A program made the translations under genes and the position numbers. A stretch of DNA of 64,000 bases from Aeromicrobium endophyticum (GTDB lineage: Bacteria > Actinomycetota > Actinomycetes > Propionibacteriales > Nocardioidaceae). The stretch lies in contig NZ_QUBR01000002.1 of assembly GCF_003586285.1 (NCBI RefSeq), positions 62,001 to 126,000 of the forward strand, in the 5' to 3' direction. This document shows, one piece after another, positions 53,522-62,217 of the stretch (position 1 is its first letter; each line of letters begins with the position of its first letter). A model generated the notes under the pieces. The model searched no databases, was not told the DNA's origin, and worked only from the letters and a program-made list of their open reading frames with translations.

Positions 53522-55804
53522 GTGACCGACCACCCAGAGCTCGCCCGCCGTCGCGCCGACCGGGCCCTCGAGGCCGACCGGCGGCTGCGCCAGCTCTTCG
53601 CGGACGCGACGCCGGCCCAGGGCGGAGACCCCCGCGAGGGATCGGGTCTGGCCCTCGTGGCGGTCGGCGGCTACGGACGCTCCGAGCTCTCGCCGTTCAG
53701 CGACCTCGACGTCGTCCTGCTGCACGATCCCGCGGTCGACGAGGCCGTCGTGCGCGAGGTGGCCGAGGCGGTCTGGTACCCGCTCTGGAACGACGGCGTC
53801 GCCCTCGACCACTCGGTGCGCGATACGATCCAGATGCGCGAGGCCGCCGCGACCGACCACCGGGCGGCCATGGGGATGCTCGACGCCCGGCCGGTCGCCG
53901 GCGACGCGGGGCTCGTCATGACGCTGCGCTCGCAGGTGCTGGCCGACTGGCGGCGCGACGCCCGCACCAGGGTCGAGGAGGTCCGCTCGGCCCGCCTGGC
54001 ACGCATCGAGCGGGCGGGCTGGCTGGCCCACGCCGCCGTCCCCGACCTCAAGGAGTCGGGCGGTGGGCTGCGCGACAGCGTCATGCTGCGGGCGCTGGTC
54101 GCGACGTGGCTGATCGACGTCCCCCACGGCGAGTCCGAGATGCTGCGGGCCGAGCTGCTCGACATCCGCGACGCGCTGCACGAGACCGTCGGACGTCGGA
54201 TGGAGCGTCTCGACGCCGACGTCATCCCCGACGTCGCGCGGATGCTCGGCATGGCGCCCGTCGAGCTCGACCTGCACGCGCGCCACGTCGGCCGGCGCAT
54301 CGCCCACCTGGCCTCGCTGGCCTGGCGCAAGGTCGACGACGCCCTCGAGCCCATCACCCGCAAGCGCGCCTTCACGTCCAGGGGCCCGCTCGTGGTCGCC
54401 CTCGACGACGGGGTCGGCGTGCTCGACCGCGAGGTCATCGTCACCAAGGACGCCGACCCGTCCACCGATCCCGAGCTCGCCCTGCGTGCCGCGGCCGCCG
54501 CCGCTCGTCAGGGCCTGCCGATCAGCCCGGGGTCGGCTCGCCGGCTCGCCACGACGATGGGCGACCTGCCCGCACCGTGGTCGCCGTCGTCGACCCGGCA
54601 CCTCGTCGACCTGCTGACGGCCGGCCCCGGCCTGCTGCCGGTCTGGGACGAGCTCGACTTCGCCGGGGTGATCGACCGGGTGCTGCCGGAGTGGGAGGAC
54701 ATCCGGCTGCGCGGGTCGTCGTCGCCGGTGCACCGCTTCACGGTCGACCGGCACAGCCTCGAGACCTGCGTCAACGCGGCCGGGCTCAAGCGAGACGTCG
54801 CGCGGCCCGACCTGCTCGCGGTCGCCGCGCTGCTGCACGACATCGGCAAGGGGCGCGAGGGCGACCACTCCGAGGTCGGACAGCCGATGGCCGTCGACAT
54901 CGCGACGCGGTGGGGGTTCTCCGCCGGCGACGCCGCGACGATCGGCCGGCTGGTCCGCTGGCACCTGCTGCTGCCGACGATCGCCACGCGCCGCGACATC
55001 GAGGACCCGTCGACGGCGGCCAACGTGGCCGAGATCGTCGAGACCGAGGACTTCCTCGACCTGCTGAGCGCGCTGACGGCCTCGGACGCCCGGGCGACCA
55101 GCCCGACGGCCTGGTCGGGCTGGCGGCAGGGGCTCGTCGAGGGTCTGATCGGCAAGGTGCGGCGCGTGCTCGACGAGTCGGTCGCGACGCCCGATGCCAC
55201 CACGTACGAGGGCTGGCCCGCGCACGTGCCGATCCCCGACCACGGCACCACCGGACCGTCCGACTTCACGCTCACGGTCGAGTCGCACCGCGGCGGCTCG
55301 CTGCTCACGATCGTGACGGCCAACCGGGCCGGTGTCATGGCCGACCTGGCCGGCGGGCTGGCGCTGGCCGGCATGACCGTCCGCTCGGCGCGCACCGTGA
55401 CCCTCGACGACGCGGCGGTGACGCTGTGGGAGGTGTCGCGCGCCGACGTCGACCCGGCGCGGCTGACCGAGCGCCTGCGACCCGCGATGGCCGGCGAGCT
55501 CGACCTGGCCGGACGCCTCGAGCTGTCGTCGATCGCGGACGCTCCCGACGCCCGTGTCCGTCTGCTCGGTCGCGTCACCGAGACGGCGACCGCGATCGAG
55601 GTGCGGGCCCTCGACCGTCGCGGGCTCGTCTGGACCGTCTGCGACCAGATCGCGTCGTCGGGGCTCTCGATCCGCTCGGCGCACATGTCGACCTACGGCG
55701 ACGAGGTGCGCGACGTCTTCTACGTCGTCGACGGTGACGGGCACCGCCTCGACGACGTCACCGCCGAGGCCCTGCGGTCCGCCGTCGCCACCGCGCTCGC
55801 CTGA
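53522..55804 (+). CDS. glnD: [Protein-PII] uridylyltransferase/adenylyltransferase GlnD
   Basis: A 760-residue bifunctional PII-modifying enzyme. Nucleotidyltransferase domain motif GGYGRSELSPFSDLDVVLL at about residues 50-70; an HD domain with HRFTVDRHSLETCVN and LLHDIGKGREGDHSEVG at about 400-470; two C-terminal ACT domains (about 590-660 and 680-755) that sense glutamine. GTG start at 53522. Acts on the GlnK encoded upstream. Confidence 0.94.
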   Translation: MTDHPELARRRADRALEADRRLRQLFADATPAQGGDPREGSGLALVAVGGYGRSELSPFSDLDVVLLHDPAVDEAVVREVAEAVWYPLWNDGVALDHSVRDTIQMREAAATDHRAAMGMLDARPVAGDAGLVMTLRSQVLADWRRDARTRVEEVRSARLARIERAGWLAHAAVPDLKESGGGLRDSVMLRALVATWLIDVPHGESEMLRAELLDIRDALHETVGRRMERLDADVIPDVARMLGMAPVELDLHARHVGRRIAHLASLAWRKVDDALEPITRKRAFTSRGPLVVALDDGVGVLDREVIVTKDADPSTDPELALRAAAAAARQGLPISPGSARRLATTMGDLPAPWSPSSTRHLVDLLTAGPGLLPVWDELDFAGVIDRVLPEWEDIRLRGSSSPVHRFTVDRHSLETCVNAAGLKRDVARPDLLAVAALLHDIGKGREGDHSEVGQPMAVDIATRWGFSAGDAATIGRLVRWHLLLPTIATRRDIEDPSTAANVAEIVETEDFLDLLSALTASDARATSPTAWSGWRQGLVEGLIGKVRRVLDESVATPDATTYEGWPAHVPIPDHGTTGPSDFTLTVESHRGGSLLTIVTANRAGVMADLAGGLALAGMTVRSARTVTLDDAAVTLWEVSRADVDPARLTERLRPAMAGELDLAGRLELSSIADAPDARVRLLGRVTETATAIEVRALDRRGLVWTVCDQIASSGLSIRSAHMSTYGDEVRDVFYVVDGDGHRLDDVTAEALRSAVATALA

Positions 55805-55894
55805 CCCGGCCCGCCCCATGCGCGAGGATGACCTGGGGTCCTCGGTTAGAGTTGACCAGATCTCGTTTCTTCCACCTGAGGACGTCGCAGCCCC

Positions 55895-57430
55895 ATGTTC
55901 GACACCCTGCAAGACCGCCTGCAGTCAGCGTTCAAGAACCTGCGCGGCAAGGGTCGACTCTCCGAGGCCGACATCGATGCCGTCGCGCGCGAGATCCGGG
56001 TCGCCCTGCTCGACGCCGACGTCGCCGTGTCGGTCGTCCGCGACTTCATCGCGCGGATCAAGGAGCGGGCCCTCGGCGCCGAGGTCAGCCAGTCGCTCAA
56101 CCCCGCCCAGCAGGTCATCAAGATCGTCAACGACGAGCTGATCCAGATCCTGGGCGGCGAGACCCGCCGCATCCGCTACGCCAAGAACGGCCCGACCGTC
56201 ATCATGCTGGCCGGCCTCCAAGGTGCCGGCAAGACGACGCTCGCGGGCAAGCTCGGCCTCTGGCTCAAGGAGCAGGGCAAGTCGCCCATGCTCGTTGCGG
56301 CCGACCTCCAGCGTCCCAACGCCGTCACGCAGCTGCAGGTCGTGGGCGAGCAGGCCGGTGTCACGGTCTACGCGCCCCAGCCGGGCAACGGCGTCGGCGA
56401 CCCCGTCCAGGTCGCGACCGCCGGTCTCGCCGAGGCGCGCCGCACCCTGCACGACGTCGTGGTGGTCGACACCGCCGGTCGCCTCGGCATCGACGCCGAG
56501 CTGATGCAGCAGGCCGCCGACATCCGTGCCGCTGTCGATCCCGACGAGGTCCTGTTCGTCATCGACGCGATGATCGGCCAGGACGCCGTCGTCACCGCCG
56601 AGGCCTTCCTCGAGGGCGTCGACTTCACGGGCGTCGTGCTCACCAAGCTCGACGGTGACGCCCGCGGTGGCGCCGCGCTGTCGGTGCGGTCGATCACCGG
56701 ACGCCCGATCATGTTCGCGTCGACCGGCGAGAAGCTGACCGACTTCGACGCGTTCCACCCCGATCGCATGGCCGGCCGCATCCTCGACATGGGCGACATG
56801 CTCACCCTGATCGAGCAGGCCGAGAAGGCGTTCGACGCCGAGCAGGCCGCGAAGGACGCCGAGAAGCTCATGGGTGGCTCGTTCACCCTCGACGACTTCC
56901 TCAAGCAGATGGAGGCCATCTCCAAGATGGGCTCGATGTCCAAGATCATGGGCCTGATCCCCGGCATGGGGCAGTACAAGGAGCAGATCGAGAACTTCGA
57001 CGACCGCGAAGTCGACAAGATCAAGGCCATCATCTTGTCGATGACGCCCGCCGAGCGCGACAACCCCAAGATCATCGACGGCTCGCGGCGCGCCCGCATC
57101 AGCAAGGGGTCGGGCACCCAGGTCAAGGACGTCAACGGGCTGGTCGACCGGTTCTTCGACGCCCGCAAGATGATGCAGCAGATGGCCAAGGGCGGCGGCA
57201 TGCCGGGCATGCCCGGCATGCCGGGTCTTCCCGGAGCCGGCAAGCGTGCCGGGGCCAAGCAGAAGCCCCAGCAGAAGAAGAAGGGCAAGCGCGTGTCGGG
57301 CAACCCCGCCAAGCGCGCCGCGGCGGCTTCCGGCACGGCTCCGAAGGACGAGGGCGCCAACGCCTTCGGCTTCCCGGCCCAGGGCGATCAGCCGTTCGAG
57401 CTGCCCAAGGAGCTCAAGGACCTCATGTAG
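55895..57430 (+). CDS. ffh: Signal recognition particle protein Ffh
   Basis: A 511-residue SRP GTPase. N-terminal domain, G1 GLQGAGKTTLAGKL (about 108), VVDTAGRLGIDAELM, TKLDGDARGGAALS, then the Met-rich M domain from SMSKIMGLIPGM to GSGTQVKDVNGLVDRF, which binds 4.5S RNA and signal peptides. The tail GMPGMPGMPGLPGAGK is a low-complexity extension. No 4.5S RNA gene was identified here. Confidence 0.95.
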   Translation: MFDTLQDRLQSAFKNLRGKGRLSEADIDAVAREIRVALLDADVAVSVVRDFIARIKERALGAEVSQSLNPAQQVIKIVNDELIQILGGETRRIRYAKNGPTVIMLAGLQGAGKTTLAGKLGLWLKEQGKSPMLVAADLQRPNAVTQLQVVGEQAGVTVYAPQPGNGVGDPVQVATAGLAEARRTLHDVVVVDTAGRLGIDAELMQQAADIRAAVDPDEVLFVIDAMIGQDAVVTAEAFLEGVDFTGVVLTKLDGDARGGAALSVRSITGRPIMFASTGEKLTDFDAFHPDRMAGRILDMGDMLTLIEQAEKAFDAEQAAKDAEKLMGGSFTLDDFLKQMEAISKMGSMSKIMGLIPGMGQYKEQIENFDDREVDKIKAIILSMTPAERDNPKIIDGSRRARISKGSGTQVKDVNGLVDRFFDARKMMQQMAKGGGMPGMPGMPGLPGAGKRAGAKQKPQQKKKGKRVSGNPAKRAAAASGTAPKDEGANAFGFPAQGDQPFELPKELKDLM

Positions 57431-58397
57431 GCGGCCGCCTCGCCAGGTGGCGGAGCCGCAGCCACGTCGCGGCGACCCCGGTCAGGCAGATGGCGGCCGA
57501 CGCCGCGTCCTGGGCCAGCTCGCGCCCGGCACTGATCGTGTCGTCGTACGGGTCGACCAGGAACGGCATGACCATGCCGACCATCACCGTTCCCATCACG
57601 AGGGCCGTGACGTGGTCGTCGGTCCACCGCGGGCTCGTCGACCACCGTCCCACCACGCAGACGACTCCTGCCGCCACGACGACACCGACCGCGAACGCGG
57701 CGGCTGTCTCGCCCGGCAGGTACAGCAGGTAGGCGACGAAGCCGATGACCAGGACGACCGCGGGCCTCGGCACCCGGACGTCCGTGACGTCGCGGCGGCG
57801 CCACAGCAGCGCGGCCGTCACGAGCAGAGCGGCCAGGGCGACCGCCGTCAGCGTCTGGGCCGGTGCTGCCTGGAAGCCGTGCCCCTCGTCCTCCTTGACG
57901 CCGAGGTGGTTCACGACGCTGGCGAGCACGTAGACCACGGCGACCACCCACGGTCCGCGCCGTCCGAGCCACGGCCTGCGCCGCGCCGGCTCCCGCGTCC
58001 ACGCCTCGGCGAGGGCGATCGGCGTGGCCATGCTCGCGACGACGTGGCCGCTGACGAACGCAAGCATCCAGTAGAGGCTGACGTCGACGCCCCCGACGTG
58101 CACCGGGTGCTGGAAGTCGTAGCGTCCGTAGGCCGGGTTGAACAGCGACTGGTCGACGACCCCGGCCTGCAGGACGCCGAAGCCCGCGGCCAGCAGCAGC
58201 ATCGACGGCCATCCGCGACCGGTGCGGCGGACGACCTCGCGGATCAGCAGCGCCGCGCTGCCGTACAGCGGGGCGAGGAACAGCAGCACCAGCGGCAGCT
58301 GGGTGACCGGGATGCCGCCCCACGCCATCTCGGCGAACCACGGCGCGGCCAGGAAGACCCCCGCTGCGGGGACGAGCGAGCGGCGTGACGGCGTCAT
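57423..58397 (-). CDS. Hypothetical multi-pass membrane protein
   Basis: A 324-residue protein with about eight to nine hydrophobic segments (for example VTQLPLVLLFLAPLYGSAALLI, WVVAVVYVLASVVNHLGVK, VVLVIGFVAYLLYLP). No family recognised with certainty. It is convergent with ffh, overlapping its last 8 bases; the ATG at 58397 is used because the frame further out runs into the gntK promoter region. Confidence 0.65.
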   Translation of the reverse strand: MTPSRRSLVPAAGVFLAAPWFAEMAWGGIPVTQLPLVLLFLAPLYGSAALLIREVVRRTGRGWPSMLLLAAGFGVLQAGVVDQSLFNPAYGRYDFQHPVHVGGVDVSLYWMLAFVSGHVVASMATPIALAEAWTREPARRRPWLGRRGPWVVAVVYVLASVVNHLGVKEDEGHGFQAAPAQTLTAVALAALLVTAALLWRRRDVTDVRVPRPAVVLVIGFVAYLLYLPGETAAAFAVGVVVAAGVVCVVGRWSTSPRWTDDHVTALVMGTVMVGMVMPFLVDPYDDTISAGRELAQDAASAAICLTGVAATWLRLRHLARRPPT

Positions 58398-58511
58398 GCG
58401 TCCACGGTAGGAACGGCGAGCGCCGGCGCCATCGTCCGTCGGTCGGCGATCGGTGGCCGAAAGTCGTACCCGTGGGTCGCGCCCTCGATCGTCCAGACAT
58501 AGTGTCAGGGC

Positions 58512-59024
58512 ATGGACGCATCCCCCCTGGTCGTGGTCATGGGCATCTCCGGTGTCGGCAAGTCGGCCGTGGGCCACGAGCTCGCCGAGCGCTTCGGTGT
58601 CGAGTACGTCGACGGTGACGACTTCCACTCCGAGGCCAACATCGCCAAGATGTCGGCCGGCACGCCTCTGACGGACGACGACCGGTGGCCGTGGCTGGAG
58701 GACATCGGCCGGTGGCTGGCCCAGCACGGCGCCGACGGGGGAGTGATCAGCTGCTCGGCCCTGCGCCGCGTCTACCGCGACGTCCTCACCGATGCCGCCC
58801 CGCGCACGCTCTTCCTGCACCTGACCGGCGACCACGACCTCATCCGCTCCCGCATGGAGGGTCGCGACCACTTCATGCCGCTGTCGCTGCTCGAGTCGCA
58901 GGAGAAGACGCTCGAGCCGCTGCAGGACGACGAGCGCGGCTGGGCCTTCGACATCACTCCGTCGCCGGCCGAGATCGTCGACGCCTTCGTCGCGAGGGCC
59001 GGGCTGGAAGGAGCAACCTCATGA
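58512..59024 (+). CDS. gntK: Gluconokinase GntK
   Basis: Phosphorylates D-gluconate to 6-phosphogluconate. The 170-residue P-loop kinase has GISGVGKSAVGHELAERFG, FHSEANIAKMSAGTPLTDDDRWPWL and MEGRDHFMPLSLLESQEKTLE, all typical of GntK. Followed by the permease gene with ATGA overlap. No gntR regulator is present. Confidence 0.93.
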   Translation: MDASPLVVVMGISGVGKSAVGHELAERFGVEYVDGDDFHSEANIAKMSAGTPLTDDDRWPWLEDIGRWLAQHGADGGVISCSALRRVYRDVLTDAAPRTLFLHLTGDHDLIRSRMEGRDHFMPLSLLESQEKTLEPLQDDERGWAFDITPSPAEIVDAFVARAGLEGATS

Positions 59025-60406
59025 TGCTCGCAACGCTGGCGACCGCCGACGCCCCGGAGCCCATCAAGGCCGTCGCCGGCACGGGTCAGCTCATCACCGC
59101 GGCCCTCGTGGGCATCGCGGTGCTGGTCGTGGCCATCACGTTCTTCAAGCTGCACCCCTTCCTGGCCCTGATCCTCGGATCGCTCACGGTGGGCGCGATC
59201 GCGGGCCGCGGGATGCTCGCCGTCGTCGACAGCTTCAGCAACGGCGTCGGTGACACCGTCTCGGGCGTCGGCGTGCTGATCGCGCTGGGTGCGATGTTCG
59301 GCAAGCTGCTGGCCGACTCCGGCGGCGCCGACCAGATCGTCGACACCATCGTCGGACGATCGAGCGCACGCATGCTGCCGTGGTCGATGGCCGCGATCGG
59401 CGCACTGATCGGCCTGCCCATGTTCTTCGAGATCGGTCTCGTCCTGCTGATGCCGGTGATCTTCCTGGTGGCCAAGCGTGCCGAGCGGTCGGTCATCTCG
59501 CTCGGGATCCCGGCCCTCGCCGGGCTGTCGGCGATGCACGGCTTCGTGCCGCCGCACCCCGGACCGCTCGCGGCGATCGGGGCCGTCGACGCGGACCTCG
59601 GCCTGACGCTCGGCCTCGGCATCCTCGTGGCGATCCCGACGATCGTGGTGGCCGGTCCGTTGTTCGCCCGATTCGCCGACAAGTGGGTCCCGGTGCCTGC
59701 CGGCGATCTGTACGACGCCTCCACCGAGAAGCGTGAACGCCGCCCCAGCTTCGCCATGACGCTCGCGACCGTCCTCCTGCCGGTCGTGCTCATGATGGGC
59801 AAGGCCTTCAGCGACATCGCGCTCGACGAGGGCACGACCGCGCGCAACGTGCTGGACTTCATCGGCGAGCCGTTCGTCGCCCTGCTGATCGCGGTCGTCG
59901 TCGCGATCTTCACGTTCGGGCTGGCGACCGGGATGTCCAAGGACGACGTGTCCGACGTCCTCAGCAGCTCGCTGCCGCCCATCGCAGGCATCATCCTGAT
60001 CGTGGGCGCAGGCGGCGGGTTCAAGCAGACGCTCGTCGACACCGGCATCGCCGAGGTCGTGGCCGACTTCGTGCGCGACAGCGGTATCTCGGTCCTGCTG
60101 ATCGCCTGGCTCGTCGCCGTCGTCATCCGCGTCGCCACCGGGTCCGCCACGGTGGCGACGGTCACCGCCGCCGGCATCATGGCCCCCATCGCGACAGACC
60201 TGCCCAACGGCGAGCTGTCGCTGCTGGTGCTGGCCGTCGGCGCCGGCTCCGTCTTCTTCTCCCACGTCAACGATGCGGGCTTCTGGCTGGTCAAGGAGTA
60301 CTTCGGCCTGTCGGTCGGCCAGACGATCAAGAGCTGGTCGATCATGGAGACGGTCCTGTCGGTCACGGGCCTGGTCGTGGTGCTGGGCCTGAACGTCGTC
60401 GTCTGA
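59021..60406 (+). CDS. gntP: Gluconate permease GntP
   Basis: A 461-residue GntP-family symporter with about twelve hydrophobic segments. Motifs LGSLTVGAIAG, HGFVPPHPGPLAAIGAV and SVFFSHVNDAGFWLVKEYFG are typical of GntP. Takes up gluconate for the adjacent kinase. Start ATG at 59021 overlaps the gntK stop; ATG at 59024 is an alternative. Confidence 0.93.
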   Translation: MMLATLATADAPEPIKAVAGTGQLITAALVGIAVLVVAITFFKLHPFLALILGSLTVGAIAGRGMLAVVDSFSNGVGDTVSGVGVLIALGAMFGKLLADSGGADQIVDTIVGRSSARMLPWSMAAIGALIGLPMFFEIGLVLLMPVIFLVAKRAERSVISLGIPALAGLSAMHGFVPPHPGPLAAIGAVDADLGLTLGLGILVAIPTIVVAGPLFARFADKWVPVPAGDLYDASTEKRERRPSFAMTLATVLLPVVLMMGKAFSDIALDEGTTARNVLDFIGEPFVALLIAVVVAIFTFGLATGMSKDDVSDVLSSSLPPIAGIILIVGAGGGFKQTLVDTGIAEVVADFVRDSGISVLLIAWLVAVVIRVATGSATVATVTAAGIMAPIATDLPNGELSLLVLAVGAGSVFFSHVNDAGFWLVKEYFGLSVGQTIKSWSIMETVLSVTGLVVVLGLNVVV

Positions 60407-60480
60407 CCGATCACTACGCCGAGAGCGAACCATGACATTCGTCGTGCAGGTCGGTCGGTGCTCGGGGATAGCCTGACACC

Positions 60481-62217
60481 ATGCTGATCCCGCTCCTGCG
60501 GACGTACCTCGCCCCGTACAAGCGGCCCATCGCGATCGTCCTGTTCTTCCAGCTCGTCCAGACCCTGGCGAACCTCTACCTCCCGGGCCTCAACGCCGAC
60601 ATCATCGACCGGGGCGTCGTCCTGGGCGACACCGGCTTCATCGTCCGCACGGGCCTGGAGATGCTGGGCATCACGGTGCTCCAGGTCGTCTGCACGATCG
60701 TCGCGGTCTACTACGGCGCCCGCACCGCGATGGCCCTCGGCCGCGACCTGCGCGCCGGGGTCTTCGGCACGGTCGAGACGTTCGCGGCCCGCGAGATGAC
60801 CGAGCTCGGCGCGCCGACGCTCATCACCCGGTCCACCAACGACGTCCAGCAGGTCCAGCTCATCGTGTTCATGGCGCTCACGCTGCTGGTGACGGCGCCG
60901 ATCATGTGCTTCGGCGGCATCGCGATGGCCCTGCGCCAGGACGTCGAGCTGTCGGCGCTGCTGCTGCTGGTCATCCCGGCGCTGGTCGTCAGCATCGCGC
61001 TGGTCATCCGGCAGATGCGGCCGTTGTTCCGCCTCATGCAGGTCAAGATCGACACCATCAACGGCGTCATGCGTGAGCAGATCATGGGCATCCGCGTCAT
61101 CCGCGCCTTCGTCAAGGAGGACTACGAGGCCGAGCGCTTCGGCGACGCGAACCGCGACAACATGGAGGTCGCGATCGCCGTCGGGCGGCTCATGGCGATG
61201 ATGTTCCCGATCGTCATGCTGATCATGAACGTCTCGGTCGTGCTGGCCACATGGTTCGGCGGCTACCGCATCGGCAGCGGCGACCTCGAGGTCGGCACGC
61301 TGACGGCGTTCCAGAACTACCTCGTGCAGATCCTGATGTCGGTCATGATGGCCACCTTCATGCTGATGCTGTGGCCGCGCGCCGAGGTGTCGGCCGAGCG
61401 CATCACCGAGGTGCTCCGCACCGAGCCGAGCGTGCAGGCACCCGCCGACGCGCCCCACGTCACGCTGTCGCAGGGGCGCATCGACGTCCGCGGTGCGTCG
61501 TTCGCGTTCCCCGGCGCCGAGCACGACGTGCTGCACGAGGTCGACCTCGTCGCGCGTCCGGGCGAGACCACCGCGATCATCGGCTCGACCGGCAGCGGCA
61601 AGTCGACGCTGCTCGGCCTGGTCCCGCGGCTGTTCGACGTGACGGCGGGCTCGGTCGAGATCGACGGCCACGACGTGCGTTCGCTGCACCCAGAAGACGT
61701 CTGGGCCGCGATCGGGCTGGTGCCGCAGCGCCCGTTCCTGTTCTCGGGCACCATCGGCTCCAACCTGCGCTACGGCCGCCCCGACGCCACCGACGACGAG
61801 GTGTGGCAGGCGCTCGAGATCGCCCAGGCCCGGGACTTCGTCGAGCGGATGCCCGAGCGGCTCGACGCGCCGATCGCGCAAGGCGGGTCCAACGTGTCGG
61901 GCGGTCAGCGCCAGCGGCTCGCGATCGCGCGCGCGATCATCAAGCGTCCGCCGATCTACCTGTTCGACGACTCGTTCTCGGCGCTCGACTACGGCACCGA
62001 CGCCGCGCTGCGAGCGGCACTGCGTCCCGTGACGGCCGAGTCGGCCGTCGTGATCGTCGCGCAGCGTGTCTCGACCATCCGGTCGGCCGACCGCATCGTG
62101 GTGCTCGACGAGGGGCGCGTCGTCGGCACCGGCACGCATGCCGAGCTGATGGACGGTTGCGAGGTCTACCGCGAGATCGTCCTGTCCCAGCTGACCCTCG
62201 AGGAGGCGAGCGCATGA
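60481..62217 (+). CDS. ABC exporter half-transporter (permease-ATPase fusion), degenerate Walker B
   Basis: A 578-residue ABC half-exporter with six hydrophobic helices then an NBD: Walker A STGSGKSTLLG, canonical signature VSGGQRQRLAIARAI and a Walker B reading YLFDDSFSALD, where the catalytic Glu is Asp. Its partner at 62214 has an intact DE but a modified signature (SAGQ), so the pair forms one normal and one degenerate ATP site, as in heterodimeric exporters. Likely a multidrug or lipid exporter. Confidence 0.87.
   Translation: MLIPLLRTYLAPYKRPIAIVLFFQLVQTLANLYLPGLNADIIDRGVVLGDTGFIVRTGLEMLGITVLQVVCTIVAVYYGARTAMALGRDLRAGVFGTVETFAAREMTELGAPTLITRSTNDVQQVQLIVFMALTLLVTAPIMCFGGIAMALRQDVELSALLLLVIPALVVSIALVIRQMRPLFRLMQVKIDTINGVMREQIMGIRVIRAFVKEDYEAERFGDANRDNMEVAIAVGRLMAMMFPIVMLIMNVSVVLATWFGGYRIGSGDLEVGTLTAFQNYLVQILMSVMMATFMLMLWPRAEVSAERITEVLRTEPSVQAPADAPHVTLSQGRIDVRGASFAFPGAEHDVLHEVDLVARPGETTAIIGSTGSGKSTLLGLVPRLFDVTAGSVEIDGHDVRSLHPEDVWAAIGLVPQRPFLFSGTIGSNLRYGRPDATDDEVWQALEIAQARDFVERMPERLDAPIAQGGSNVSGGQRQRLAIARAIIKRPPIYLFDDSFSALDYGTDAALRAALRPVTAESAVVIVAQRVSTIRSADRIVVLDEGRVVGTGTHAELMDGCEVYREIVLSQLTLEEASA

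Noticed and set aside
59086..62139. Antisense open frame of about 1000 codons opposite gntP and the ABC exporter
   Set aside because: No domain, His/Asp/Arg repeats typical of a shadow frame; the + strand genes carry all motifs.
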